Of a stretch of DNA of 64,000 nucleotides, positions 47,001 to 56,731 are shown in pieces (the stretch's first letter is position 1; each line of letters begins with the position of its first letter). The notes under the pieces were generated by a model. It did not search any database. It worked only from the letters and a program-made list of their open reading frames with translations, and was not told the origin of the DNA. This DNA is from Adineta ricciae. Its lineage: Eukaryota > Rotifera > Eurotatoria > Adinetida > Adinetidae. Made by a program: the position numbers and the translations under genes. The stretch covers positions 160,941 to 224,940 of the forward strand of contig CAJNOJ010000118.1 in NCBI GenBank assembly GCA_905250025.1, given 5' to 3'.

Positions 47001-49115
47001 GTGTTCATATTGTCAATCTACCGTTAATTCCAGTAAAGTCTGTTATTCCAGGCGAATTTCTTGTGAATCAAATCGATATCGATCATTATCTTGGAAATCA
47101 TTTGAAATCGAAAGGAAAGAAAGTTCGCGAGATCGATTGTTTGTTTGTTAACACTATATTCGACTCAGGTGATGAATGTGATCTTATCTACTTAAAAAAT
47201 ATTCATCAAGCATCAACCGCACCGGCACTTATCAAACGTATTTGTCGTCAAAGTCGAAATAATGTGATCGTGACGAGAGAACCATCGGTTGATTTCGTCT
47301 ACCTCGGCGCGCGTCTTCATCATTACGATTGTTTAATTCAAGGAAAAGTTCCTCTTGCGAATATCTTATATCAAAATTCGAATAGTTATCTACGAGAAAC
47401 GCTTGGTCAATTGATATCGAATAGTTCGTCGATTCTTCGTCAATGTCAAGGCGATGAATTGACAATCATTTACGGCACGATTGTAATTCAAGCTATTCTT
47501 GTTTATTATCAAGAAATCTTTCAACAGAGTCATTTTACACTTCAATGGACAAGAAACTTGTCGCAATTTGTTTTGCATCTGATTCGAAGTAATAAAGACA
47601 AAAGTTTCGTTCGAGATTTGATTGAAATGGCCTATCCAATGCATTCGCCATTGTTAACGAAACTTCTGAATGAATTATTTCCACAAGTATCATCGAAAAC
47701 ATCCATTCGATTGAACGATTGTCAATTCGAAATTCCGCAAACCGAAAGTCAATTCAACCTCCAATGGTTTCTATCGAAACATTCGAAAGTTAATTTAACT
47801 TTCAACGATTATCCATCGAAACAGAAATCTCTTCAACATCAATTCGACATCTTCGCTGAACAATTAAATAAACTATGGCATGAAAAATCCGAAACTATTT
47901 TTCAAAATCTACACGTTTCGTTAATTCACGATAATCTTCATTTGCTGAAAGAGCGTTTACCACCATTGTTAAATCTACCATCTGGAATCGATTTCAAACA
48001 AGATTTGATTAGCATTGCACTTTATCAGGTATAGATGCTTTGCTTTTCGCGTTCCGAAGTTGATGAAGTTTACTCTCATAGGAAATGGTTTATTTTAATA
48101 AACAAGTAGAAGCAATATTCAAAGATATTCAAGAAATGGAAGATATGTTAGCATATGGAAGTTTACTATTAGAGAAGAATTTGAAGTTCAAAGCGATCGG
48201 ATTTGATCTTCAACGAAATCGAGTTCCATCGCGATGGTTTTCTGAACATTCATCGGCACCGAAATCACTTTCAATCGTGCAATTTATCCACCGTTTGTTC
48301 TTTATGGAAAAGAAATATTAGAATGAATTTTTTCTTATCATTTAGAATGTCGACATCGATTTAATGAATATTATTCTTGGATGAAATCTTTCGATAATGT
48401 CGAAAAACTTGATTCGCAGTGTATTCAACGTTCGCGACATCTGATTGAATTGATGTGTCTATCGCAAGCATTGAAATTAAACATTACACTCGATAAAGTG
48501 AGTTAGAGCAATTCTCTTCAGGTTATTTTCACGATTCGTGAGTATAGGTTCAATGTATTGGTCAATGGACATCGATGAAAGAGAAAAAATATTCTTCCGA
48601 TAGTCGACATTTGATTCTCAACGGTGCGATTGTAATGAATGGAATTGTTGAAAATAACAATCGAATTAAACCGACTAGTGGAACGAGTCATCCATGTCCT
48701 GCGATTGAAATTTTTGCAACGGAATCGAAAATCGATGGTCATCTATGTCCAGTCTATGCAACAGCATCATCTCGTCTTGATTCTCCATTGTTTCATTTGA
48801 TCGTCAACGAAACCATTGACCCAATAGTCTTTATTGTTTTGCAAAATGGTAAATATCCTTGTTGCTGTTTTTTTCTTGAGTGTGAAATGCAAAAGAAATA
48901 ATTGGATTCTTTTAGATAATGAAGACATGGGAAGAATTCCATATCCAACAGTGATTCGTCAGGAACAAGAAAAACCAATGGTTACTAGAAATGAATTAAC
49001 TTCATTTCGTGAAATGTCACCGATTTCTCAATTATCTCAATCAAGAGATGGCGAATCAGAGACACCTTCTGTCAAAGATATTCAAAGAGACGAGCCTATG
49101 TTAGGTTTTGAATGA
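32046..49115 (+). CDS. Giant divergent dynein heavy chain-like protein with degraded motor sites
   Basis: This is a chain of roughly 35-45 short exons separated by introns of about 50-60 bp, e.g. the first intron 32150-32205 rebuilds the frame as DENR|LCIEQFF. Dynein heavy chain order is visible. An N-terminal tail comes first (MNYPHWPPIARQLLYLYGLKQRIDLYMNQF, about 34250-34350), then linker helices (35-38.7 kb). An AAA1-like region follows (39.3-40.0 kb), then AAA2 with P-loop GQCQSGKS (40439-40462) and AAA3 with P-loop GDRGVGKS (41487-41510). AAA4-like sequence (42.8-43.65 kb) precedes a long coiled-coil stalk with a microtubule-binding-like hairpin (43.8-45.05 kb). AAA5/6 (45.05-48.0 kb) and a dynein C-terminal strand (HLCPVYATASSRLDSP, about 48738-48785) complete the order. 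AAA1 has lost its Walker A (GAPGGTLILNQN) and the Walker B acids (LFLFNHLNKL). AAA4 has no P-loop. It may be a DNHD1-like protein; the orthologue assignment is uncertain. An AATAAA-like signal follows the stop. Confidence 0.75.
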
Positions 49116-51138
49116 TTTTACGTTTGTTTTATTAATAAATAAATATATAACGATGTGTGCTGCATTCGAGTCTAATTACAATGCATCTTTTGCATCAATT
49201 CCAATTTTAAAATGATCAATCACCTTAAAAAACAATTCGCTGTACCTGTGATAGTGAATGCGAGTGACGACATGACACAGACTTTTCATTCGGTCATACA
49301 CAGTAGACAGGATAACAACTTGACACTTTTTATTAGGCGTATCGATCTTTCACCTAACAAGTTGTACAAAATTAAACTATTCAATTCATAGTCATTAACG
49401 AAAGATAGTCGGTAGGAAGTCCATTGATCACAAATAAACATACGCATAGCCTTGATTTAATACAATGGTTAACGATTTTCATTTTCTTCTAATAAAGAAT
49501 TTGATATGAACGAGAAAGGTAAAACTTATGCGATTAATTGATGAAATAATTGTGTTTGCAATATTTTACAATAAAATCTAATCCTTGAATGAAACATCAT
49601 TTTGTGTATACAAAGTAACAGTGGAACAAATTCTAGATGTATTTGTTCGTATGGCAACTTTCTTTTTTCAGATCGTTGATTTGTCACAATCCTTTAACAA
49701 AAGCTCAAACTACTGAAAGAATACGTCGTTATTTAGTGCAGAAAACAGTAAATAATACGACTATAATCGACTTTATCGTGACGAATCTTCCATGAATATC
49801 CACATGCACTCCAAGACAAAGTGTATAAACACAGACAAGGCTATCTGTCTAGTATACAATTCATTTTATGTTGACAAATCATTTAACTTGAATAGTATAC
49901 GACACAAAAACACAAACAAATAATATCCCAACTGTCCGATAGACATGATGTCAATGACTCTTGTATACGTATATACTACTCTTATATGTTGACAGATGAA
50001 ATTGTCGCTTAACAGATTGTCTGCGTCACGAGAATGAGTGTATAAAAAGAATTTTTTCTATGATAACACTGTATTGTATTGAAATACTGTCGAGAACATA
50101 AGGTCATTTGTTGGTGATTTTTACCAATAGATAATGAATTTGTCGTTCTAGCAAAATCGATGTTCAATTATTTGATAAAGTAAACATATTAATATTGTAA
50201 TGAAGGAAGAGAATTCTTCTTCTTCTTTTTTTCCGCTTTCTCCGTATCCGGCAAGAGCAGAAGACTGTTGACCTTGTTTGAAAACAAATCTAACTGTCAT
50301 TTCTTATCAATTATAAGATTGTCTTGATGTATACGAATAAGAAAATCTCTTTTTTTCCGAGTTAATGAACTGATTGCAGATTTGTGGACATGATTGAATG
50401 ATGTTGAAGAGAAAAGGAAAAATGTATTTGAATAAGACGTTGTCGAAATGATTAGATAATAGGATGGAAATGAACGAGACGTTCTATTTGTTCTTCTTTT
50501 CTTTTCTTTCGCTTCTATCCTTAGACGTAATTAACAATCATTGCTTAATAGTTACATCATCAATCGAAGAAAAAGAAACAGTTGTCAAAACGACTGCTTC
50601 AACGAAGATGTCAACCAAATAAAGAACAATAGGAGAGAGCGAGCGAGAGAGGGAAGGAAGAGCGTTTTGCTTTTCAGATACAAGAAAAGAACATCATTGT
50701 TGGAAATGCGCCATTCCGACTATCAAAGTAATAAGGTCTATTTCCGTTATAAAGATGTCGAAACAATTAATATGTTCTATTTGATTGTTGTTCCACATTA
50801 TTCTTTCTTCTCGTGGCATATTCGTGTGTTGTCAATGTTTATCTCTCTACGGAATAACACATCTCGGATGGCACCTGTCTTCTCTGCCAACTCACCTATT
50901 ATTATGTTCTAAGAAAATATAAATTTTCTTTTCTTACCAGTTGTTTGATGAAGGAAATGTATGAACGAACTCTTATCTTTTTTTCATTAGGAAAAAAAGT
51001 AACTCGTTATCCAGACAATTGAAATAGTCCTAGGGAAAAGAAGAAAAAAAATAGATAATCAGCGTAAACATTTTCTTCTATTTCTATTACTTTAGATTTC
51101 AACTATTTCCTATTCACTTCTTCTTCTTCTTCTAGGCA
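49116..51138. other. Intergenic, 2.0 kb, no gene seen
   Basis: AT-rich. AATAAATAAA after 49130 is the likely polyadenylation region of the dynein-like gene. An open frame at 50541-50912 has poor coding character. A polypyrimidine run and TTCTTCTTCTAG at about 51118-51136, just before the next ATG, looks like a splice acceptor (5' UTR intron or trans-splicing). Confidence 0.5.
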
Positions 51139-52583
51139 ATGAACAGCACTTTATCTATTCTTCCTAGTGCTCCTCCTCCTCCCCTTGTTCTTAGTCTTCC
51201 ACCAATACCCCAATTAGTTATATTGGGAATCATATTTATCGCATCAGTTGCTCTCAATTGTGTTTCGATTATAAGTATTGTCGGCGCACGAGCGATCACA
51301 CCAATCAATCTGTTAATTATCAATTTGGCCGTCAGTGATATTGTTTATTCATTGACCATTCCGATATTTGCCGTACACATTGTTATTCCATGGTGGCCAT
51401 TCGGTCGTGTTGGTTGTCAATTAGCAATTGCAATTGATATTATAGCCATGATCGTAAGTCGAGTTTGATCTTCCTGATAGCATCGCATATGTTCACTGAG
51501 TAAACATTATTCTATCCGATGTTGCATTCATAATGTGCGCAGATCTATGTCAAAGATAACCAGGATTTCTTAAGCAAGAAAAAGTTCATAATTTGATAAT
51601 CAATGTGTTTCTTTTTTTTTCCTTATCTAATCAAATTACTTGGACAATTAGTTTGATGTTTGAGAGTAATTCAATTATCGTAAAAGAAAATTCTGTAAAT
51701 CGAATTAGTTCTAATTAAACTGATGTCAGCCGTAACGTACAGTAAGTCTTTAACGAAATCTTAATGGAATTGTCTTTAGGTTGGTGTATATACAATAACC
51801 GCATTAAGTGTCGAACGATATATGGATGTTCGGGAAACAACTCGCCGATACAATGATCAAGTTAAGTGCGCATTAGTCTTAGGTTATATCGTTATTTTAT
51901 GGATCTTCGCGATCCTGTTTCCATTACCGATGTCATCGTCTTTGTTTGTTCACAACCGTTCTCGAGCTGCTCTCGTATCTGGTGTTGTCAGTGAATGTAA
52001 ATCAAGTTGGTCAGCAGGAGAGTTATCACGTTATGTACAATTGAAATTCGCATGTGCATTCCTCCTTCCATCATTAATAACATGTACATTTTCATTTCGT
52101 TTAATCTTATTTCTTCATCGTTGGTCATTACGCTCACGACGTTTGTCCTTATCCCATCGGTCATTGAATATTTACAAGCGTCGTGCAACAACATTGGTTC
52201 TTTTAATTATCATCGCATTCTTTGTCCTCTGGTCACCATTATGGATCCTTCAACTTTATGATACATTCAACGAACGCGGACCAACACGTTACATTCAAAT
52301 ATTAAATTTCGTCACACTGGTGTTTGTCTATGCCAATGGATTGTTGAATCCCTTGCTTTATTTGATCTTAACACAGAATTTCCGTGAATACATTCGAACA
52401 AATAAATGGTCAACATGGAACACTCGACGCCGATCGAAAATGAATGATGCGACATTTTTTTACACGACTAAACCAGCCAATCACGAACATCAAATCGCCG
52501 ATCAACAGACAAGTTGTATCTTGCCAAATGACGACGATCAACATGCCTTCGTTGCCAACGAAGCAAGTTCAACAGCAAATTAA
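51139..52583 (+). CDS. Class A G protein-coupled receptor, peptide-type
   Basis: Two exons (51139-51453, 51780-52583) join in phase 0 to 372 residues. The extracellular start is Pro-rich (PSAPPPPLVLSLPPIPQ). TM1 contains ALNCVSIISIVGA and TM2 reads LLIINLAVSDIVYSL. The TM3 cysteine lies in GRVGCQLAIAIDIIAMIV, split by the intron. The E-R-Y switch is SVERYMDVR. TM6 reads AFFVLWSPLWILQLY and TM7 NGLLNPLLYLILTQNFRE, with an intact NPxxY. The combination of ERY and a LWSP-type TM6 fits neuropeptide receptors such as the allatostatin/galanin/somatostatin group; the exact ligand cannot be assigned. The intron is 326 bp, longer than most in this window. The ATG follows a strong acceptor-like site by only a few bases. 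Confidence 0.85.
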
Positions 52584-52834
52584 CGAATCGCTTTTTCCTT
52601 TGTATATCGCAAGTAAAGATTTTTGTCTCGGTGGAAAGATTTTATTTCAATTACAAAATAAAAACGAACAGATCCGAACAAGGTTGTCTCGACAAATTGT
52701 TTCCAAATGAAAGAAGAACAAGAACAGAGAGACTAATTATAAAATAACAAGAACTCAGTTAAGACAGATGTTATTCCTAAGCGATTTGAAAACACGTCAG
52801 CAACGATTTCAGTGTAACATGCAGACATGTCGAA

Positions 52835-53885
52835 TCAGACCTTCGTAAACATGATAATTTGATTGAAGTCTTCTTTTAGGCAATGTAAAACTTGATCGGA
52901 GTGTTCAGAATGGAAATTATGATGTCCGGGAAAGATGCGAACACGAAAGAGATCTTTGACAGTAGTCAATTCGATCCAACGATTGAGAAATTCCTCGGAT
53001 AAGTCTTCTTCTTTCTCGCCACTGTAAACGATGATTGGAATGTTGATTGGATTCGATGGAATCAACACATCACCGATCTAGAAAGAAGAATTTGTCTAGA
53101 AAGAAAGTTTCGAAAGAAGAGATCACGCAAACTTTCGCATCGGCTCTTAAAATGGGAATCATCATGTCAACAAATGGTTTATAATCGAAAACCTCTGCGC
53201 TTTTCGGATCTAATAGGAAATATAAGCTGGATTTTATCGGGAAAAGAAAAATAGAAGGCAAACCTGAGATATGTTTTAAGTTTTCAACAAGTTCAGCATC
53301 GGTCATCATAATGAATGATTTATCCAAATCTAAATGTAGATACAGACTCTAATAAATTTCTTTCTTTTTCGAAGTACTCGCCCTGTATATGTGGTGGCCC
53401 TCGCGACATTTCAATTAATAATTTGATTAAGTCTCCTTTATTTCTTGTTTCGATCATATGTCTTGCTAATGCAAAGCTAATCACTGTTCCCACACTAATA
53501 TATATCGTTGATGTAAAGAGGTTGTGGATGGAAAGAGAAGAGTACTACCTATGTCCGATAAAGATGCATGGTTTCTTTATGTATGGAAGAAGTTCGCGAT
53601 GCAATTGAACTAAATATTCCTTGATTGTTGTAAGTAATCGTTCTCCAAGTCGGTTTGCTCGTCCAGGATAGATTATAATAGAGAATTCATATTCAGGAAA
53701 GTTTCGATCCCAATCCTTGTAAAATGAACCTGAAAATAATATTCTCACCAGTAGAAATATAAGAAATATTCATATCACATACCTGCTGTTCCAGCTGCAG
53801 GAAATATAAAAACTTGCCATTTAGCAGATGGACGTGGATGGCAAATTTCAAACCAAGGGTGCTCTTTATTCGAACTATAAGCCAT
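52835..53885 (-). CDS. Type II thioesterase (alpha/beta hydrolase)
   Basis: Five exons (53885-53783, 53729-53549, 53494-53382, 53329-53133, 53077-52835) join to 278 residues. Family order is clear: FIFPAAGTAG, IIYPGRANRLGERL, the nucleophile elbow G-H-S-V-G (Ser95, created at an intron 2 junction), SRGPPHIQ, then IPILRADAK, the NIPIIVYSGEKEEDL strand with the acid region, and FPGHHNFHSE with the catalytic His. Such enzymes clear stalled acyl groups from polyketide or non-ribosomal peptide synthases, which are bacterial in origin; no synthase is in this window. Intron 3 needs a GC donor (GCGAGT). A 54-bp GT..AG stretch inside exon 4 (about 53211-53265) is open in frame and could be spliced or retained. 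Confidence 0.75.
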
Positions 53886-53984
53886 TGCTTGTGTAGAATA
53901 AACTATCGAAGCATGATATACGTAAGAGGAATACACATGCTTTGCGCTCATGCGTAACAAAACCAACGATAATATTTACTATTA

Positions 53985-54330
53985 TGTTCGTAAAGAACAG
54001 CATCGATTTTAAGGACATCTACTCGTAAAAAAGTCTTATTTTAATGAGAATTGTTAGAACAGCACCAAACAGGTTAAAAACAATACCGAGAATTCCAAGT
54101 ATAGGAGAAGGACATTTCCCGATTTAATCATTTCATTCTCAGTTATGAAAACATGAACTTTAATGGATGCTCCAAGAATTCCCATCACGATACAGACGCC
54201 AATGTAGCTGCTTTTATCAATGACAGAGACATTTCATTTGCTCGAGCATTAACCTGCAGACAAATAGACGAAGTAGCTGTGCTACGAAAGTGAACATGAT
54301 GAGAAACGCTATAGTCATGAAAATCTTTTG
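53985..54330 (-). pseudogene. Possible membrane protein remnant
   Basis: On the minus strand an ATG-led hydrophobic segment MTIAFLIMFTFVAQLLRLFVC (near 54320-54260) is followed, after an intron-like gap, by SYIGVCIVMGILGASIKVHVF. A third hydrophobic segment in another frame, SPILGILGIVFNLFGAVLTI (near 54110-54040), comes next. The frame change near 54120 has no plausible splice sites. It looks like a three-helix membrane protein that is broken. Family not recognised. Confidence 0.35.
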
Positions 54331-55137
54331 CACAAAACTGGATATCACCTCTTAACGACGGACATGTCACAGATTCTCATCGTTGTTTACCTTCGAAAGT
54401 CGTACAACCTTCTCACAGACCGATTATGACGGATGTTCCTCGCGCGTCAGCTGAAGCTCTAAAAGTTACTTTCAACTCGTCATCAATTTATGAAGAGAAC
54501 TCAAATTATCTTTTGAATAATATAAAAATAAATCTTACAATCTCAATTTGCAGTCTCACTCAATTCATCAATGCCATGGAGACCGTTCAATATATTGTCT
54601 TATTGACAGAGAAAAACTCATTAAAATTTAACATATACTTCGATCGAATCGTTATTTCTTCTTTGCTTTTTCCAACGTACAGAACAGAACTCGACAAGAT
54701 CTCTTCCATTCTGTTCTTCACCGGCATACACTGAATAGCTTGCTCATCATGCCATCTTTATCGTCTGAAGATTCCTCTGTTCTAAGAAAAAGAAAATTTT
54801 TTTCGTCTTTCTCTCTGTTTATCTGAAACATCCATCTAGAGCACGTTTTTCTGCTTCCATCCGCCGTTGTTATTTGCTTGTGTTGATGACTGTTTTCCTT
54901 TCTCTTGCTTTTGCCCTTCTGTTTCTGTCTATGCGCGTGATTCGACGTATTAGTGACTATTACGCATATATGTTTAACACATATATATAGGTCGTTGTTC
55001 TCTTTCCCTCGCTGGACTCTCTCTCTCTCTCTCGTTGTGTTGTGATCATTTCTTGATCCAATAAAGATATTGAATCTACATCTTTCATTGCATCACCAAC
55101 ACCAACAGCTTGTGTAAGAAGAAAAAAAAACGTTCAA
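54331..55137. other. Intergenic, 0.8 kb
   Basis: Contains a short (CT)n run at about 55016-55033 and a TATA-like ATATATATAGG near 54980, upstream of the second arrestin gene. No coding sequence recognised. Confidence 0.5.
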
Positions 55138-56163
55138 ATGGGTTGCGGATTCAGTAATGGAGTCGCAATTAATCTGGAGCGATCCCATCCGCTTTATTAT
55201 GGTGATGAATGTGTTTCGGGTACGGTTCAATTGAGTGTTATCGAAGAAAAACTCAAAACACACGAAATCTACATTCAACTAGTTGGCGAAATTGGTTATA
55301 CAACAACTCGTACTGTTTCGGATGGTCGAGGTCAAACAACGACGCATACAGAGTATCATCATATACCATTCTATACTTTGAAAATTGTTTTTGCACAATT
55401 ATCAGCGGGACAAGAACAACTTGTTTATAATCAGGGACAATATTCATGGCCATTTCGATTTTCCTTATCTGGCTCCCTCCCACCCAGCATTAATCTTCCG
55501 CAATCGTATCCTCATGTTCGATTTTACCTGCAGGTTGTGATCGGAAGAGCATGGTACAGACCAAATGCAAGAGAAACAAGATATATAACGATATTTCCAC
55601 GTGTTAATCTTGTGCAAAATCCCCGGTGTTTGACAACAACTTTATTCGGAAGTCAAAATCGAAAAGAAATCAGTCTGAAAGGTACTTTGAATAAAATTGG
55701 ATTCGTTCCTGGAGACGTACTAATGTTAACATTAGAATTATACAATCCTCGAAGAGTACGTATTCAATGCATTGACCTATTACTTGTCGAATCGTTTCAA
55801 ATTGCCTGCAATTCACGTGAATTAATTGTATTCGAAGTGACATTACCCAACATTATCGAACGTAGTGATGAATACATTCAAGAAATACTTCCTGTCAATA
55901 TTCCTTCGGTCCTCTTACCGCCTTCATGTGATTTTCAAAACGGTCTTCGTTCGGTTCCTAGAGTCCATCTTCGTTATTTTATGAAATTAGCTGTTAAAGT
56001 TCAAGGAATGTTTACTAATTTTCATGTCGATGTCCCGGTTATAGTAGGAACTGAATGTATTGCAAGTCCCTTGGTTTCTTCACAATTTAATCAACAACAC
56101 ATGATTGCAGATTATGATCTACCTCCTCCTTATAGTTCTGTTGTACAGCAGAATGTAAAATAA
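55138..56163 (+). CDS. Alpha-arrestin (arrestin domain-containing) protein, copy 2
   Basis: An intronless 341-residue protein collinear with the copy at 9565-10623. Shared stretches include GEIGYTTTRTVSD, NLPQSYPHVRFYLQVV, the two-domain hinge and GMFTNFHVDVPV. The C-terminus carries PPPYSSVV, a clean PPxY motif for NEDD4-type WW domains. The N-terminus is MGCGFS, which fits N-myristoylation at Gly2 with a possible palmitoylation site at Cys3, giving stronger membrane anchoring than copy 1. Expected role: cargo and receptor ubiquitination adaptor. Upstream sequence holds a TATA-like box and a CT repeat. Confidence 0.88.
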   Translation: MGCGFSNGVAINLERSHPLYYGDECVSGTVQLSVIEEKLKTHEIYIQLVGEIGYTTTRTVSDGRGQTTTHTEYHHIPFYTLKIVFAQLSAGQEQLVYNQGQYSWPFRFSLSGSLPPSINLPQSYPHVRFYLQVVIGRAWYRPNARETRYITIFPRVNLVQNPRCLTTTLFGSQNRKEISLKGTLNKIGFVPGDVLMLTLELYNPRRVRIQCIDLLLVESFQIACNSRELIVFEVTLPNIIERSDEYIQEILPVNIPSVLLPPSCDFQNGLRSVPRVHLRYFMKLAVKVQGMFTNFHVDVPVIVGTECIASPLVSSQFNQQHMIADYDLPPPYSSVVQQNVK

Positions 56164-56225
56164 CCTTCCGAATTTATCCGACAGACGCTGTCTTTTTCAA
56201 AATTTCAATTTCTTTTTAGAGCCCT

Positions 56226-56490
56226 ATGCATTCCCCTACAAAAATCTTCGCATTAAATGCTTTTCTCGTTAAAAATCACAATGTAATGATGGTTACTTTT
56301 CTTTTGAGTTCCATAATAATAGTGCATGGACTGCTGTCAAAATCGTGCAATGATGTTCAATACATCATTAACAATTTACAGGTTAAATATCAAATGAACT
56401 ACGACGATGCAAAAAAATAGTGTTTTAGAATTACAACATTTCTTCACCGGACTCAAAAATCAAGTCATCGATACAAAAGCACTACGTTGA
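56226..56490 (+). pseudogene. Small secreted helical protein family, copy 2 (frameshifted)
   Basis: A hydrophobic leader (VTFLLSSIIIVHGLLSKS) is followed by DVQYIINNLQVKYQMNYDDA, nearly identical to copy 1 at 31653. A run of seven A residues (about 56411-56417) is one longer than in copy 1 and shifts the frame into TAG. After it the shifted frame again matches (LELQHFFTGLKNQVID). It lies just downstream of arrestin copy 2. Confidence 0.65.
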
Positions 56491-56539
56491 AAAGCTTTTG
56501 AGATGCAATAAACGGTATTTATCGAATTCTATTCATCTC

Positions 56540-56607
56540 AGAGTTCGGAGGTGATCGAGTTAATTCACAGATAGACGATGACATACTGGCACTCACACTT
56601 GCACATC
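56540..56607 (+). repeat. Dispersed repeat, copy A
   Basis: AGAGTTCGGAG...CAGATAGACGATGACATA matches 61965-62033 over about 65 bp with scattered differences. It sits just beyond the broken secreted-family copy. Nature unknown. Confidence 0.6.
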
Positions 56608-56731
56608 ACCACATTTAGATTTCTCTTCGACTCGGCGCATACTACAGTCACTACTGATGGTTTTTTTTTCATATTTATTTTCTGATTTTTGAAATATTCT
56701 CAGTGAAATCAATCTCAGACTTGAACGCAGT

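Noticed and set aside
50541..50912. Plus-strand 123-residue frame in the 2-kb spacer
   Set aside because: Lysine/Arg/Tyr-rich translation of AT-rich DNA, with no domain and no splice context.
53331..53381. Frameshift in the thioesterase
   Set aside because: A GC donor (GCGAGT) with an AG acceptor restores the frame and the expected family sequence, so an unusual intron is preferred over a broken gene.
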